A stretch of 64,000 nt of DNA from Nitrosomonadales bacterium (lineage in GTDB: Bacteria; Pseudomonadota; Gammaproteobacteria; Burkholderiales; Gallionellaceae): the NCBI GenBank assembly GCA_016218415.1, contig JACRED010000015.1, positions 19,715 to 83,714 on the forward strand, written 5' to 3'. Numbering within the stretch: the stretch's first letter is position 1; each line of letters opens with the position of its first letter. A model generated the notes under the pieces. It saw only the letters and a list, made by a program, of their open reading frames with translations. It ran no database searches and had not been told where the DNA came from. Of the stretch, positions 36,456 to 46,145 are shown in pieces. Both the position numbers and the translations under genes were made by a program.

Positions 36456-37736
36456 GTGAATAAATCAACAGGATCGGGCTCACCCATGTTTGCCTATATT
36501 GCGATCGGGCTACTGGCCGCTGTTGGCAGCATACTGGCGACGCCTTTGGCTGCCGGTCCCGCCGTGTTGCTGGCGCTGGTTGCTACTCTTGTGATGCTGG
36601 CTAAAGGCAGCGGAACACTGCAAGTGCTCGGGCAGCCAACCCTGCATGCCCGGAATATTCTGCTGATCGCCTTCGGGGGGTGGTTTTTTGCCGAGCTGCT
36701 TTCAACCGCGATCAACAACCGGCATTGGCCAAATCTGGATTATCCGTTGAGGTTCATGCTGGGTATCGGCGTATTCTGGATCGTTCGACATGCGGCGATA
36801 CGGCGGGTTGACATCTTCTTTTACGGCATCGCGGCCAGTGCAATTGGGGCGGCAGGCATCAGCTACTACCAGCTTTCAGCGCTGGGAGAAATGCGCGCAA
36901 TGGGGTGGACTAACTATCCGATATATTTTGGCAATTTGAGCATATTGCTGTGCGTTTATGCGGCGATTGTGCTGATAAGCATGCGGAATAAGTTGACGAT
37001 GCAGTTGCGGCTTGCTCTTGCTTTGGCCATCCCCCTGCTAACTTTTGCTGCCATTTTGTCCATATCGCGGTCGTCCTGGCTGGGGTTTGCCGGATTATTG
37101 GTTCTTGTCGATTGGCGTCGCATGAACCGCACTTATCTGATAGCGGTTGGTTTGATAATGGCATCAATTGCCGCAGCTGCTCTGATGTTGGTCCCGGAGT
37201 TGTCTGCCAGCCTGAGAATTACAGAAGCTGTCCGGGACGTTCAGGAAATCCTGAATGGCGATTACCGTTCATCGATAGGGGACAGGCTGCAAATGTGGAA
37301 GGCCGCGCTGCTGATGTTCTGGAGCTCACCGTTGACAGGGATAGGTTCGGGCAGTTATCAGGCCGAGGTGGCTCATCTGGTCGCCTCCGGTGCTGTTGAT
37401 ATAGAACTGTTTAAGGGCAACACAATTTACAATCAGGCGCACTCGGAAATAATGGATATTCTGGCTACCAAGGGGCTAGTTGGACTGATTGCCTATCTGG
37501 CTTTGTTGATCCTTCCTTTCCGGCTTTTTCAAAAACTTTCCAAAACGACAAACGCCGAGGTTAAAGCGTTTGCCTGGATGGGTCAGGCAACGATCGTCGC
37601 ATTTCTGTTTTTCGGGCTTACTCTCGCCACCTTCAAGATCCAGCTCTACTGTGCCGTATACCCGCTGACCATCGCCATGTTCGCGGCGCTGGCGCTCAAT
37701 CTGTCGGATTCTGATCAAAGAGCTGGACATGGTTAA
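36456..37736 (+). CDS. O-antigen ligase-like membrane protein (WaaL/Wzy_C)
   Basis: 426-aa protein with about eleven membrane segments and a large periplasmic loop ending in GIGSGSYQAEV...NQAHSEIMDILATKGLVGLIAYL. The HSE-type motif after the loop is characteristic of the O-antigen ligase/polymerase (Wzy_C) family. Since a separate polymerase lies at 27392 and LPS-core transferases follow, ligase is the better guess. GTG start with GGAA upstream; the next gene overlaps by 8 bp. Confidence 0.82.
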   Translation: MNKSTGSGSPMFAYIAIGLLAAVGSILATPLAAGPAVLLALVATLVMLAKGSGTLQVLGQPTLHARNILLIAFGGWFFAELLSTAINNRHWPNLDYPLRFMLGIGVFWIVRHAAIRRVDIFFYGIAASAIGAAGISYYQLSALGEMRAMGWTNYPIYFGNLSILLCVYAAIVLISMRNKLTMQLRLALALAIPLLTFAAILSISRSSWLGFAGLLVLVDWRRMNRTYLIAVGLIMASIAAAALMLVPELSASLRITEAVRDVQEILNGDYRSSIGDRLQMWKAALLMFWSSPLTGIGSGSYQAEVAHLVASGAVDIELFKGNTIYNQAHSEIMDILATKGLVGLIAYLALLILPFRLFQKLSKTTNAEVKAFAWMGQATIVAFLFFGLTLATFKIQLYCAVYPLTIAMFAALALNLSDSDQRAGHG

Positions 37737-38475
37737 GTTGTCCGTCATCATCATCACCAAGAACGAGGCGGCGAACATTCGCGCCTGTCTGGAATCGGTG
37801 GCCTGGGCCGATGAAATCGTCGTCGTGGATTCGAACAGCAGCGATGCAACGACAGCGATATGCGAGGAATTCGGCGCGCGCGTTTATGTGCATGACTGGC
37901 CGGGTTTCGGCCCGCAAAAAAATCGGGCGCTCGGTTATGCGAGCCACGACTGGATACTCTCCATCGACGCCGACGAACGGGTTACGCCCGAGTTGCGCGC
38001 GGAAATTGTAGCGGCAACCAATCGGCCGCATGACCATGCGGCCTTTCGCATGCCGAGGCTGTCCAGCTTTTGCGGGCGATATATACGCCACTCCGGATGG
38101 TATCCGGACTATGTTGCGCGCCTGTTCCGGCGCGGCACGGCCGGGTTTTCCGACGATCGGGTGCATGAACGCCTGATCGTGAGCGGATCGACAGGGACGT
38201 TGCGGCACCATCTGATCCACGAAACTTTCCATGATCTGGAATCGTTGCTGGCCAAGGTCAATCATTATTCGACTGCCGGCGCGCTGATGCTGAACGAGAA
38301 AAACAAATCGGCATCCTTGAAGAGGGCCGTCATCAGCGCCTTATGGGCCTTTTTCCGCAGCTACGTTTTGCGTGCCGGCTTCCTGGACGGACGTGAAGGT
38401 TTCATGATCGCGGTTTCGACAGCGGAAGTGACTTATTACCGCTATGCAAAGCTGATGCTTTTAAAGAAACATTAA
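37729..38475 (+). CDS. LPS-core glycosyltransferase family 2 (WaaE/KdtX-like)
   Basis: 248-aa GT2 enzyme: LSVIIITKNEAANIRACLES, VVVDSNSSDATT and the DXD motif SIDADERVTPEL, with the GWYPDYVARLFRRG acceptor segment typical of the WaaE branch, which adds beta-glucose to inner-core heptose I. It overlaps the ligase-like gene by 8 bp and lies 7 bp before another transferase, consistent with core assembly. Cytoplasmic face of the inner membrane. Confidence 0.88.
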   Translation: MVKLSVIIITKNEAANIRACLESVAWADEIVVVDSNSSDATTAICEEFGARVYVHDWPGFGPQKNRALGYASHDWILSIDADERVTPELRAEIVAATNRPHDHAAFRMPRLSSFCGRYIRHSGWYPDYVARLFRRGTAGFSDDRVHERLIVSGSTGTLRHHLIHETFHDLESLLAKVNHYSTAGALMLNEKNKSASLKRAVISALWAFFRSYVLRAGFLDGREGFMIAVSTAEVTYYRYAKLMLLKKH

Positions 38476-38482
38476 TCACCGC

Positions 38483-39574
38483 ATGCCGGACACCATCCAC
38501 ATCATCGAACCGACCCTGGCGGATCAAACCGGCCATTGCTACAGCTTCATCGCCAGCTTTTGCCGCGCAAGCAATGGGGTGCTGTTGAGTTTGTGGGCCA
38601 ATCGCAAGGCAGACATCGGATTTGCTGAAAAGAATGTGCAGCTCCATAGACACTTCCACAGCAAATTACGCCGTTTTCAAAGCTACGGCTTGTATAAGAG
38701 GCTGCTGAACGCTCCCGGCAAGGTTTTTGTTTCAACGGCTAGCCTTGCCGACCTGGCGCTGATGAAATGGGCCGCTCGAGGAACAGTACCATCGGGCAAG
38801 GTATATTTTTATTTCCATTGGCTAAACGCCAGCGACAAGAAACGTGCATTCCTGGCCAGGCTGGCCAAGCAACAGCCGGATTTTGTGATGCTGGGACCCA
38901 CGCCCTCCGTCATCAATATTTTCAGGGAAGCCGGTTTTAAAAATGCGCACATCGTGCCCTATCCGATCTCGGGACAGGTTCACAACCACAGTGCCGGGCA
39001 CGACGATTTTTCGGGACTGTTGTATGCGGGTGCGGCGCGGCAGGACAAAGGTATTTCCCATGTGGTCGATCTGGTCGCGCACATGGAAAATTTAAAGCTG
39101 AAAATCCCGTTCAGGCTGCAAAATTCTCCGGATCATCGCGGCAAGTACGATGCCGCGACCAAAGCCGATATCCAGCGCCTGGAAAACATGGCCTATCCCC
39201 ATCTGGAGCTATTCCCCGAAACCCTCAGCGCGGATGGATATGCGAGACTCTTTGCGGGCGCGATTTGCATACAACTTTACAACGCAGCAGATTTTGCCGA
39301 CCGCATCAGCGGGGTGACGCTGGACGCCCTTTCCGCGGGCAGCCCGATCGTGACTACGGCGGGAACCTGGATTGCGCGTATGGTGCAGAGATTCGATGCG
39401 GGATTGGTCGTTGACAGCACCGAGCCGGAGCAAACGCTCTCGGCGATACAGAAGATCATCGCGGAATACCCCAGATATAACGCAAACGCCTATCAGGCCG
39501 GACTCGAATTGCAGCAGGAAAACAGCGCGGATTTCCTGTTTAAAACGGTAGCCGGGCAGCCCGGAAAAATCTGA
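38483..39574 (+). CDS. Putative glycosyltransferase (GT-B type)
   Basis: 363-aa protein whose second half reads as a GT-B donor domain (GLLYAGAARQDKGISHVVDL, then GVTLDALSAGSPIVTTAGTW), while the N-terminal half has only weak family signals (IIEPTLADQTGHCYSFIASF). It closes the + strand run of surface-polysaccharide genes, 7 bp after the WaaE-like gene. Donor and acceptor unknown. Confidence 0.7.
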   Translation: MPDTIHIIEPTLADQTGHCYSFIASFCRASNGVLLSLWANRKADIGFAEKNVQLHRHFHSKLRRFQSYGLYKRLLNAPGKVFVSTASLADLALMKWAARGTVPSGKVYFYFHWLNASDKKRAFLARLAKQQPDFVMLGPTPSVINIFREAGFKNAHIVPYPISGQVHNHSAGHDDFSGLLYAGAARQDKGISHVVDLVAHMENLKLKIPFRLQNSPDHRGKYDAATKADIQRLENMAYPHLELFPETLSADGYARLFAGAICIQLYNAADFADRISGVTLDALSAGSPIVTTAGTWIARMVQRFDAGLVVDSTEPEQTLSAIQKIIAEYPRYNANAYQAGLELQQENSADFLFKTVAGQPGKI

Positions 39575-39646
39575 ACGCGGATCGAATAGCCGCGCCGATT
39601 TAGAGTGTTACAATTCGCACATTCCAATCCGGCTCAAGGTCTAGCG

Positions 39647-40585
39647 ATGCATACACTGATTTGCGGTTCGATGGCTTACGACACCATCATGGTGTTCCAC
39701 GATCAATTCAAGAAGCACATACTCCCCGAGCAGATACACATCCTCAACGTCGCCTTCCTGGTGCCCGAGATGCGCCGCGAATACGGCGGCTGCGCGGGCA
39801 ACATCGCTTACAACCTGAAAATGCTGGGCGGAAATCCGCTGATCATGGCAACCGTGGGCGACGATTTCACGCCTTATGCCACCCGCCTGGATAATCTCGG
39901 CCTGCCGAAAACACATATCCGCCATGTACCGAACAGTTACACCGGACAGGCTTTCATCACCACCGACCTCGACGACAACCAGATCACCGCGTTCCATCCG
40001 GGCGCAATGGGACAATCTCACCTGAACAGCGTCTCTGCCGCGAAAGAGATATCCCTAGGCATCGTCTCGCCTGACGGGCGCGAAGGCATGATCCAGCACG
40101 CGCTGGAATTTTCCGATCAGGGCATCCCATTCGTATTCGATCCGGGCCAGGGCATGCCGATGTTTTCCGGCGCGGAACTGCTCAGGTTCATCGAGCAAGC
40201 CGCCTATGTCACCGTCAACGATTACGAAGCCAGAATGCTGCAGGACAAGACCGGCAAGACACTGGCCGAAATCGCGCAGCGCGTGAAGGCGCTGGTCGTC
40301 ACACTGGGCGGCGATGGTTCGACGATCTACGCCGACGGCAAACAGATCTCCATCCCCACCCCAAAACCGAAAGCCATTGTCGACCCGACCGGCTGCGGCG
40401 ACGCCTATCGCGCCGGCCTGCTGTACGGCATCCAGAAGGGCTGGGACTGGGAGACCACCGGCCGCCTCGCCTCGTTGATGGGCTCGCTCAAGATCGCCAA
40501 CCGCGGCGGGCAGAACCACAGCTACACCCGCACCGAACTGATGGGTTTGTACGAACAGAGCTTCGGGCGTTCTATCAAACTTTAG
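39647..40585 (+). CDS. PfkB-family carbohydrate/nucleoside kinase (adenosine-kinase-like)
   Basis: 312-aa ribokinase-fold kinase. GGCAGNIAYNLKMLGG is PfkB signature 1 and DPTGCGDAYRAGLLYG is signature 2 with the catalytic Asp. Relatives in betaproteobacteria are annotated adenosine kinase, but the substrate is not proven by sequence. I start at ATG 39647; a GTG at 39605 lies upstream of a TACAAT hexamer (39609-39614) that could be the -10 box. 18 bp before a fructosamine-kinase-like gene. Confidence 0.88.
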   Translation: MHTLICGSMAYDTIMVFHDQFKKHILPEQIHILNVAFLVPEMRREYGGCAGNIAYNLKMLGGNPLIMATVGDDFTPYATRLDNLGLPKTHIRHVPNSYTGQAFITTDLDDNQITAFHPGAMGQSHLNSVSAAKEISLGIVSPDGREGMIQHALEFSDQGIPFVFDPGQGMPMFSGAELLRFIEQAAYVTVNDYEARMLQDKTGKTLAEIAQRVKALVVTLGGDGSTIYADGKQISIPTPKPKAIVDPTGCGDAYRAGLLYGIQKGWDWETTGRLASLMGSLKIANRGGQNHSYTRTELMGLYEQSFGRSIKL

Positions 40586-40603
40586 TCCATCAGGTTGTAA
40601 TCC

Positions 40604-41485
40604 ATGACTGTCTGGGACAGTGTCGCATCCGCCATCAGCGATGCGACGCGTCGTCCTTACACACTGGGCAACTCCGCACCCGTCGGCGGCGGCAGCATCA
40701 ATGCAGCGTATTGCATCGAAGGAACCGACGGCGCGCGCTATTTCCTCAAGCTCAACGATGCGCAGTATCTGCCCATGTTCGTCGCCGAGGCCGAAGGGCT
40801 GGATGCGATCGCTGCGACAAAGACGATACGCGTGCCCAACCCGATCACTCACGGCAGCGCAAGCGGGCAAAGCTATCTGGTGCTGGAACATCTGGACTTG
40901 AGTTCGCACGGTGATGCAAAACTGCTCGGCACACAACTCGCGGCGTTGCATCGGTGCATCGGAAAAATATTCGGCTACGCTCATGACAACTTCATCGGCA
41001 CCACGCCGCAACCGAATGGCTTTAAGGATAACTGGATAGATTTCTGGCGCGAACATCGCTTGGGATTTCAATTACGCCTCGCGGCGCAGAACGGCTACAG
41101 CGGCCAGTTGCAGAGCTTGGGTGAAAAGTTGCTGGACGCGCTACCCGCCTTCTTCGTCGGCTACGCCCCGCAGCCCTCGCTGCTGCACGGCGACCTGTGG
41201 AGCGGCAACCACGCATTTCTTTCAGACGGCACACCGGCGGTCTTCGACCCCGCCGCCTATTACGGCGACCGCGAATGCGACCTCGCGATGACGGAACTGT
41301 TCGGCGGCTACCCCGCAGATTTCTACGCCGCCTACCGCGCCGCGTATCCGCTGGATGCGGGCTATGCTACCCGCCGCGATCTATACAACCTGTACCACAT
41401 CCTTAACCACGCCAATTTGTTTGGCGGCGGTTATGCGCGGCAGGCGGAGGGGGTGATGCAGCGTTTGCTGGCTGAGGTACGTTGA
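40604..41485 (+). CDS. Fructosamine kinase family protein
   Basis: 293-aa protein-kinase-like fold of the fructosamine/ketosamine-3-kinase family. GGGSINAAYCIEG forms the nucleotide loop, YFLKLN holds the ATP Lys, LHGDLWSGNHAF is the catalytic loop and FDPAAYYGDRECDLAM the Mg-binding segment. The role is repair of glycated proteins by phosphorylating ketosamines. Convergent with apaH, with 1 bp between their stops. Confidence 0.92.
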   Translation: MTVWDSVASAISDATRRPYTLGNSAPVGGGSINAAYCIEGTDGARYFLKLNDAQYLPMFVAEAEGLDAIAATKTIRVPNPITHGSASGQSYLVLEHLDLSSHGDAKLLGTQLAALHRCIGKIFGYAHDNFIGTTPQPNGFKDNWIDFWREHRLGFQLRLAAQNGYSGQLQSLGEKLLDALPAFFVGYAPQPSLLHGDLWSGNHAFLSDGTPAVFDPAAYYGDRECDLAMTELFGGYPADFYAAYRAAYPLDAGYATRRDLYNLYHILNHANLFGGGYARQAEGVMQRLLAEVR

Positions 41486-41486
41486 A

Positions 41487-42308
41487 TCACCAGTGCTTTG
41501 CCACCGGATTGTTGCAACTCACCTGAAACAATTGTCGGTCTGCCAGCCGGATCGCGCTCATCGGGCCGCCCCACAGGCAGCCTGTGTCGAGCGCGATAAT
41601 GTTGGGCGTGAGCTTCAGCCCCAATGCCGACCAGTGGCCGAAGATCACAGTGGCTTTGGCGCTGGCGCGCCCGGGAATATCGAACCACGGCAGGTGGTCT
41701 GCGGGGATGTTCTCCACCTCGCCCTTGAACTTGAATTCCATCTCGCCGCTCTTGGTGCAGATGCGCATGCGGGTGAAGGCGTTGACGATGACGCGCAGGC
41801 GTTTGTAGCCGGTAAGTCCGTCGTCCCAATGGTGCGGGGCGTTGCCGTACATGCGCGAGAGGAAAATGACGTAGTCTTTTGCGCGCAGCGCAGATTCAAC
41901 TTCACGCGCGAGGCCTTCGGCCTGCGCAACGCTCCATTGCGGCAACAGCCCGGCATGCACCAGCACATAGCCGTCCTGAGCGTGCAGCAGCCGCTGGTGA
42001 CGCAGCCAGTGCAACAGCTCGTCGCGATCCGGTGCGTTGAGGATCTCGTCCAATGTGTCGTTGCGGTTCAGCTCCGCGACGCCTTCCGCGACCGCGAGCA
42101 GGTGCAGGTCGTGGTTGCCGAGCACCGTGATCGCGCTGTCGCCCAGTGACTTCACCAGTCGCAATACCTCCAGCGAACCCGGCCCGCGGTTCACTAGGTC
42201 GCCGACCAGCCACAGCGTGTCCGCTGCGGGATCGAACCTGATCTCGTCGAGCAGCTTCACCAGCTCGGCATGGCAGCCCTGTATGTCGCCTACCGCATAA
42301 ATCGCCAT
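41487..42308 (-). CDS. apaH: Bis(5'-nucleosyl)-tetraphosphatase, symmetrical
   Basis: 273-aa metallophosphoesterase hydrolysing Ap4A to two ADP. It contains GDIQGCHAELVKLLDEI, GDLVNRGPGSLEVLRLV and LGNHDLHLLAVAEG, the three metal-binding blocks of the ApaH group, plus TGCLWGG near the end. Standard length. Divergent from pyrC across a 100-bp gap. Confidence 0.96.
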   Translation of the reverse strand: MAIYAVGDIQGCHAELVKLLDEIRFDPAADTLWLVGDLVNRGPGSLEVLRLVKSLGDSAITVLGNHDLHLLAVAEGVAELNRNDTLDEILNAPDRDELLHWLRHQRLLHAQDGYVLVHAGLLPQWSVAQAEGLAREVESALRAKDYVIFLSRMYGNAPHHWDDGLTGYKRLRVIVNAFTRMRICTKSGEMEFKFKGEVENIPADHLPWFDIPGRASAKATVIFGHWSALGLKLTPNIIALDTGCLWGGPMSAIRLADRQLFQVSCNNPVAKHW

Positions 42309-42408
42309 CGCGTTTCCTCTGCGCCTCTTTCGGGCGAGTTTATCTGTAAAATAGCGTACCAGATTATTGTGTACGTTCGATTAAACTTTTCCGGCACACC
42401 ATACCATT

Positions 42409-43443
42409 ATGCAACAGCTCACCATCACAAGGCCCGACGACTGGCATCTGCACCTGCGCGACGGCGCGCTGATGCAGTCTGTGGTTGCCGATACCGCGCG
42501 GCAATTCGCCCGGGCCATCGTGATGCCCAACCTGCGCCCGCCGGTCACCACCACGGAGCAGGCGCTTGCCTACCGTGAACGCATCGTCGCCGCGCTGCCG
42601 AAGGGTGCGAAGTTCGAACCGTTGATGACGCTATACCTCACCGACATCACCAGCGCGGAAGAGATACGAAGGGCCAAAGCCAGCGGCGTGATCCACGCGG
42701 TGAAGCTGTATCCGGCGGGAGCGACCACCAACTCCGACGCGGGCGTCACCGACTTGCGCAAGACCTACGCCGCGCTGGAAGAGATGCAGCGTTGCGGCAT
42801 GCCGCTGCTGGTGCACGGTGAAGTCACTGCCAGCGACATCGACATCTTCGACCGCGAGGCCGTGTTCATCGAGCGCGTGATGCAGCCGCTGCTGAAAGAC
42901 CTGCCGAACCTGCGCGTGGTGTTCGAGCACATTACGACGAAAGATGCCGCACAGTTCGTGACGAGTGCACCCGACACCATCGCCGCGACCCTCACGCCGC
43001 AACACCTGCTGTACAACCGCAACGCCATGCTGGTCGGCGGCATCCGCCCGCACTTCTACTGCCTGCCTGTGCTGAAGCGCGAGACGCACCGCGAAGCGCT
43101 GGTGAAAGCCGCCACCAGCGGCAACAAAAAATTCTTCCTCGGCACCGACAGCGCCCCGCACGCGCAACACACCAAAGAAAACGCCTGCGGCTGCGCCGGC
43201 TGCTACTCCGCGCACAGCGCCATCGAGCTGTATGCCGAGGCGTTCGAGGCGGCGGGTGCGCTGGACAAGCTGGAAGCCTTCGCCAGCTTCTACGGTGCGG
43301 ACTACTACGGCCTGCCGCGCAATACTGCGAAGATCACGCTGCGCAAGGAAGAGTGGCAGGTGCCGGCCTCGGTGGGATTCGGCGAGTATCAACTTGTGCC
43401 GCTACGGGCGGGTGAGACGATGAAGTGGAAGTTGGCAAAGTGA
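42409..43443 (+). CDS. pyrC: Dihydroorotase (class II)
   Basis: 344-aa zinc amidohydrolase of pyrimidine synthesis, closing carbamoyl-aspartate to dihydroorotate. Metal ligands are visible in [28 protein letters not shown] (carboxylated Lys), VHGEVT and VFEHITT, with the catalytic Asp in [13 protein letters not shown]. Length as in E. coli PyrC. Confidence 0.97.
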   Translation: MQQLTITRPDDWHLHLRDGALMQSVVADTARQFARAIVMPNLRPPVTTTEQALAYRERIVAALPKGAKFEPLMTLYLTDITSAEEIRRAKASGVIHAVKLYPAGATTNSDAGVTDLRKTYAALEEMQRCGMPLLVHGEVTASDIDIFDREAVFIERVMQPLLKDLPNLRVVFEHITTKDAAQFVTSAPDTIAATLTPQHLLYNRNAMLVGGIRPHFYCLPVLKRETHREALVKAATSGNKKFFLGTDSAPHAQHTKENACGCAGCYSAHSAIELYAEAFEAAGALDKLEAFASFYGADYYGLPRNTAKITLRKEEWQVPASVGFGEYQLVPLRAGETMKWKLAK

Positions 43444-43483
43444 AGCGGTATTTCATATATCTTTAATTAAATTTTCTTGTCAC

Positions 43484-44266
43484 ATGAGAATCGACGGCAA
43501 GCTTGCTAAGTGGAATGACGATCGCGGCTTTGGGTTTATTTCACCAACTCATGGCGGAGAGGAAATATTCGCCCACGTATCTGCTTTTCCAAATGATGGG
43601 CAGCGCCCCAAGCTTGGTGAATCGGTTTCGTTCGAAATAGAAGTAGATAAGTCAGGTAAGAAAAGAGCAATTGCAATTTCTTATCTTGCTCATGCAAAGA
43701 TGCCTCGCCAGAACCAAAACGGATCAGGGCGTCGGCGAGAGAAGCCTGGATTAGTTAATCGTTTGATGCCACTAGTTTTGGTTGTCTTGGTGGTGTATGG
43801 GTATGGCGAATATTCACTGAGAAGCAGTGGCGCAATAAAAACTCAGAACACCGAGCAGATATTGAACGAACGGTCAGCTGCTTCTCCATCGCCTCAAACA
43901 AGCAGCATTTCAGGATCAACTCAGGCCGATAGCAGTGATACAGAACTTTCTAGCGCGTATGAAAACCAAACAAGCAATCTTCAAATTGAAGGTAGCGGAA
44001 AGGTTGTAAGCCTTTTATCGGATGACAATGATGGGAGTCGGCATCAGAGGTTCATTGTGCGCCTCAACTCGGGCCAGACACTGCTAGTTGCTCACAATAT
44101 TGACTTGGCATCAAGAATCAACTCACTTGCTGCTGGCGACTCAATCAGGTTTTATGGCCAATTTGAATGGAATGAGAAAGGTGGAGTAATTCACTGGACG
44201 CATATAGACCCGAGTGGATCCCATGTCGCCGGTTGGATAGAGCACAATGGGAAAAGATATCAATGA
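43484..44266 (+). CDS. Cold-shock domain / membrane helix / DUF3465 fusion protein
   Basis: 260-aa protein with three parts. Residues 1-67 are a cold-shock (OB) domain with RNP1-like FGFISP (16-21) and RNP2-like IFAHVS (28-33). After a basic linker (GRRREK) comes one membrane helix at ~94-108. A Ser/Thr-rich spacer then leads to residues ~168-260, which match DUF3465 (GSGKVVSLL, HIDPSGSHVAGWIEHNGK). The positive-inside rule puts the cold-shock domain in the cytoplasm and DUF3465 in the periplasm. The gene is richer in A+T than its neighbours and has a weak ribosome site. The fusion links possible RNA/DNA binding to an envelope domain of unknown role. Confidence 0.82.
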   Translation: MRIDGKLAKWNDDRGFGFISPTHGGEEIFAHVSAFPNDGQRPKLGESVSFEIEVDKSGKKRAIAISYLAHAKMPRQNQNGSGRRREKPGLVNRLMPLVLVVLVVYGYGEYSLRSSGAIKTQNTEQILNERSAASPSPQTSSISGSTQADSSDTELSSAYENQTSNLQIEGSGKVVSLLSDDNDGSRHQRFIVRLNSGQTLLVAHNIDLASRINSLAAGDSIRFYGQFEWNEKGGVIHWTHIDPSGSHVAGWIEHNGKRYQ

Positions 44267-44310
44267 ATTAAGCGGCGTGATTCGAACCGATCCGAAAACT
44301 CTTTAGACAA

Positions 44311-44871
44311 ATGACCATGCCGCTATCAGACTACCTCAACACATCCCCCACTCTCGGCGACCGCATCTATCTTCACCCCTCCTGCCAGGTCATCGGCGAT
44401 GTGAAGCTCGGCGACGATAGTTCCGTCTGGTGCAACACCGTGCTGCGCGGCGACGTGAACCGCATCGTGATCGGGCGCGGCACGAACATCCAGGACCTGA
44501 CGATGGGCCATGTGTCGCACAGGACGGCGGATAAGCCGGACGGTTCGCCGCTGATCGTCGGCGACTACGTGACGGTGGGGCATTCGGTGATCCTGCACGG
44601 CTGCACGATAGGCAATGAGTGCCTGATCGGCATGGGCTCGATCATCATGGACGATGTGGTGATACCCGACCGCGTGATGATAGGCGCGGGCAGTCTGATC
44701 TCGCCGGGCAAGGTGCTGGAGAGCGGCATGCTGTACATGGGCCGTCCGGCCAAGGCGGTGCGCAAACTTACGGATGAAGAGATCGCGTATCTGAAATATT
44801 CGGCGGAGCATTACATGCGGGTGAAAGACAATTATTTGAATGGGTTAAAAACGCAGGGAAAGAATGTCTGA
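44311..44871 (+). CDS. Gamma carbonic anhydrase family protein (YrdA-like)
   Basis: 186-aa left-handed beta-helix protein with hexapeptide repeats (VIGDVKLGDDSSVW, LRGDVNRIVIGRGTNIQD) and the zinc His in HVSH and GHSVILHGC. YrdA-type relatives often have low or no carbonic anhydrase activity, so the reaction is uncertain. Its stop overlaps the DUF2288 gene by 8 bp. Confidence 0.9.
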   Translation: MTMPLSDYLNTSPTLGDRIYLHPSCQVIGDVKLGDDSSVWCNTVLRGDVNRIVIGRGTNIQDLTMGHVSHRTADKPDGSPLIVGDYVTVGHSVILHGCTIGNECLIGMGSIIMDDVVIPDRVMIGAGSLISPGKVLESGMLYMGRPAKAVRKLTDEEIAYLKYSAEHYMRVKDNYLNGLKTQGKNV

Positions 44872-45187
44872 GATGATCGAAACAAACAAGGAAGAAATCT
44901 ACCGCGCCAAGCTGAACCTCGAGACAGCGCAGATCGCATGGCGGGAATTGCAGCGTTTTTTTGCTAGCGGTGCGGCGCTGCATGTGTCTGCCGACATCGA
45001 CTTGGTCGAGGTCGCGTTCCAGATGTCCGAGGACAACGCCGAACAAATCAAGCAATGGATGCAGGCGGGCAAGCTGGGCAAGGTCACGGACGAACAGGCG
45101 GCGGCATGGTACGAGACCGACGCGCTGGTCTGGGGCGTGGTGGTCAGCCCGTGGCTGCTGGTGCAGGCTGCGGAAAGTTTGCATTGA
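44864..45187 (+). CDS. DUF2288 protein
   Basis: 107-aa acidic soluble protein matching DUF2288: KLNLETAQIAWRELQRFFA, VSADIDLVEVA, WYETDALVWGVVVSPWLLVQA. The function is unknown. Translationally coupled to the carbonic-anhydrase-like gene by an 8-bp overlap. Confidence 0.88.
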   Translation: MSEMIETNKEEIYRAKLNLETAQIAWRELQRFFASGAALHVSADIDLVEVAFQMSEDNAEQIKQWMQAGKLGKVTDEQAAAWYETDALVWGVVVSPWLLVQAAESLH

Positions 45188-45410
45188 TCGTCACTGCGAG
45201 ATTTTCCACATCACTTTTTCGCAGTACCGGAACTTCGCGCATACCCTGATGGACCGTAGCTCTTGGCATCCCGCAATGGCATTGACGAGTGACCTTTAAC
45301 AATAGATACTTCTTGCGCTTGTTTGTTTTCTCCTTGGTTGAGAATTCAAGGCTGGGCACAAGGGATGGATAGTTTTTAGCGTTGTTCTATATTAATTTCA
45401 GGGGGTTGGA

Positions 45411-45992
45411 ATGAATAAAATTTCATTGGCAGGCACGGCACTGTTATTGGCAGTGGCCGCTGGCAGCGCATCTGCTGCAAGCACTTCATCATCTGCTGCG
45501 AGCGCAGCCGCTTCAAACGGCGGCCCGACAGCGGGAAAATTTGGCGTGAACATCAATATCGCATCGTCGGCCCCGACAGATATTCTGATCAAGGGCCGCT
45601 ATCTGATTACTCAGGATATGGCCGTGCTGGCCGGTTTTGGTTTGGCCATGATTGATAATGGCGCCGCCAACAATGCAAAGAGTACCGATGTCGCATTCAT
45701 GGGCGGATTCAGGAAATATTTGAAGACTGATGAACTCGCTCCCTTTGTAGGCGCCGGCCTCCAGTATTTGTCTACACGCGATCAGGCTGCCGCAGCCGAT
45801 GTGACCAATTTTGGAATCGGGATTGAAGCGGGCGCTGAATATTTCCTGAGCAAGCAATTCAGCTTCGAAGGCTCGGTTGGTTTCAGCTATGTTTCGCGGG
45901 AGTCCAATCCGATTGCTGCTGGACAGCCAACGACAAAGGCCTCGCAAATCGGCTCCGGCACAGTTAACCTGAGCGCAAACTTCTACTTCTGA
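45411..45992 (+). CDS. Small outer-membrane beta-barrel protein
   Basis: 193 aa with a clear signal peptide (MNKISLAGTALLLAVAAGSASA) followed by a Ser/Ala-rich stretch and alternating strands typical of an eight-stranded OmpA/OmpW-like barrel (GGFRKYLKTDELAPFVGAGL, GIEAGAEYFLSKQFSFEGSV). The last residue is Phe (NFYF), the barrel-assembly signature. Good ribosome site (GGGGGTTGGA). Monocistronic, with a terminator 77 bp downstream; the 223-bp upstream gap shows no gene. Confidence 0.82.
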   Translation: MNKISLAGTALLLAVAAGSASAASTSSSAASAAASNGGPTAGKFGVNINIASSAPTDILIKGRYLITQDMAVLAGFGLAMIDNGAANNAKSTDVAFMGGFRKYLKTDELAPFVGAGLQYLSTRDQAAAADVTNFGIGIEAGAEYFLSKQFSFEGSVGFSYVSRESNPIAAGQPTTKASQIGSGTVNLSANFYF

Positions 45993-46068
45993 GCATAGTT
46001 CGGAGATGCCCGGATAATCTGGAGGCTATATACGCCAGGGATTTCCCGGGGGCGAAGTTAAAAAATGA

Positions 46069-46105
46069 ACGAGCCGGGATTGAAATAATCCCGGCTCGTT
46101 TTTTT
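46069..46105 (+). terminator. Rho-independent terminator of the outer-membrane protein gene
   Basis: Perfect 13-bp stem (ACGAGCCGGGATT, 46069-46081), a 4-base loop, and its complement ending at 46098, followed by seven T. On the opposite strand a shorter A/T run could also serve the convergent polyphosphate gene. Confidence 0.92.
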
Positions 46106-46145
46106 GGGGCTTAATCAGCGCGGCTGCCTCTCCCCCGGCATGCCA

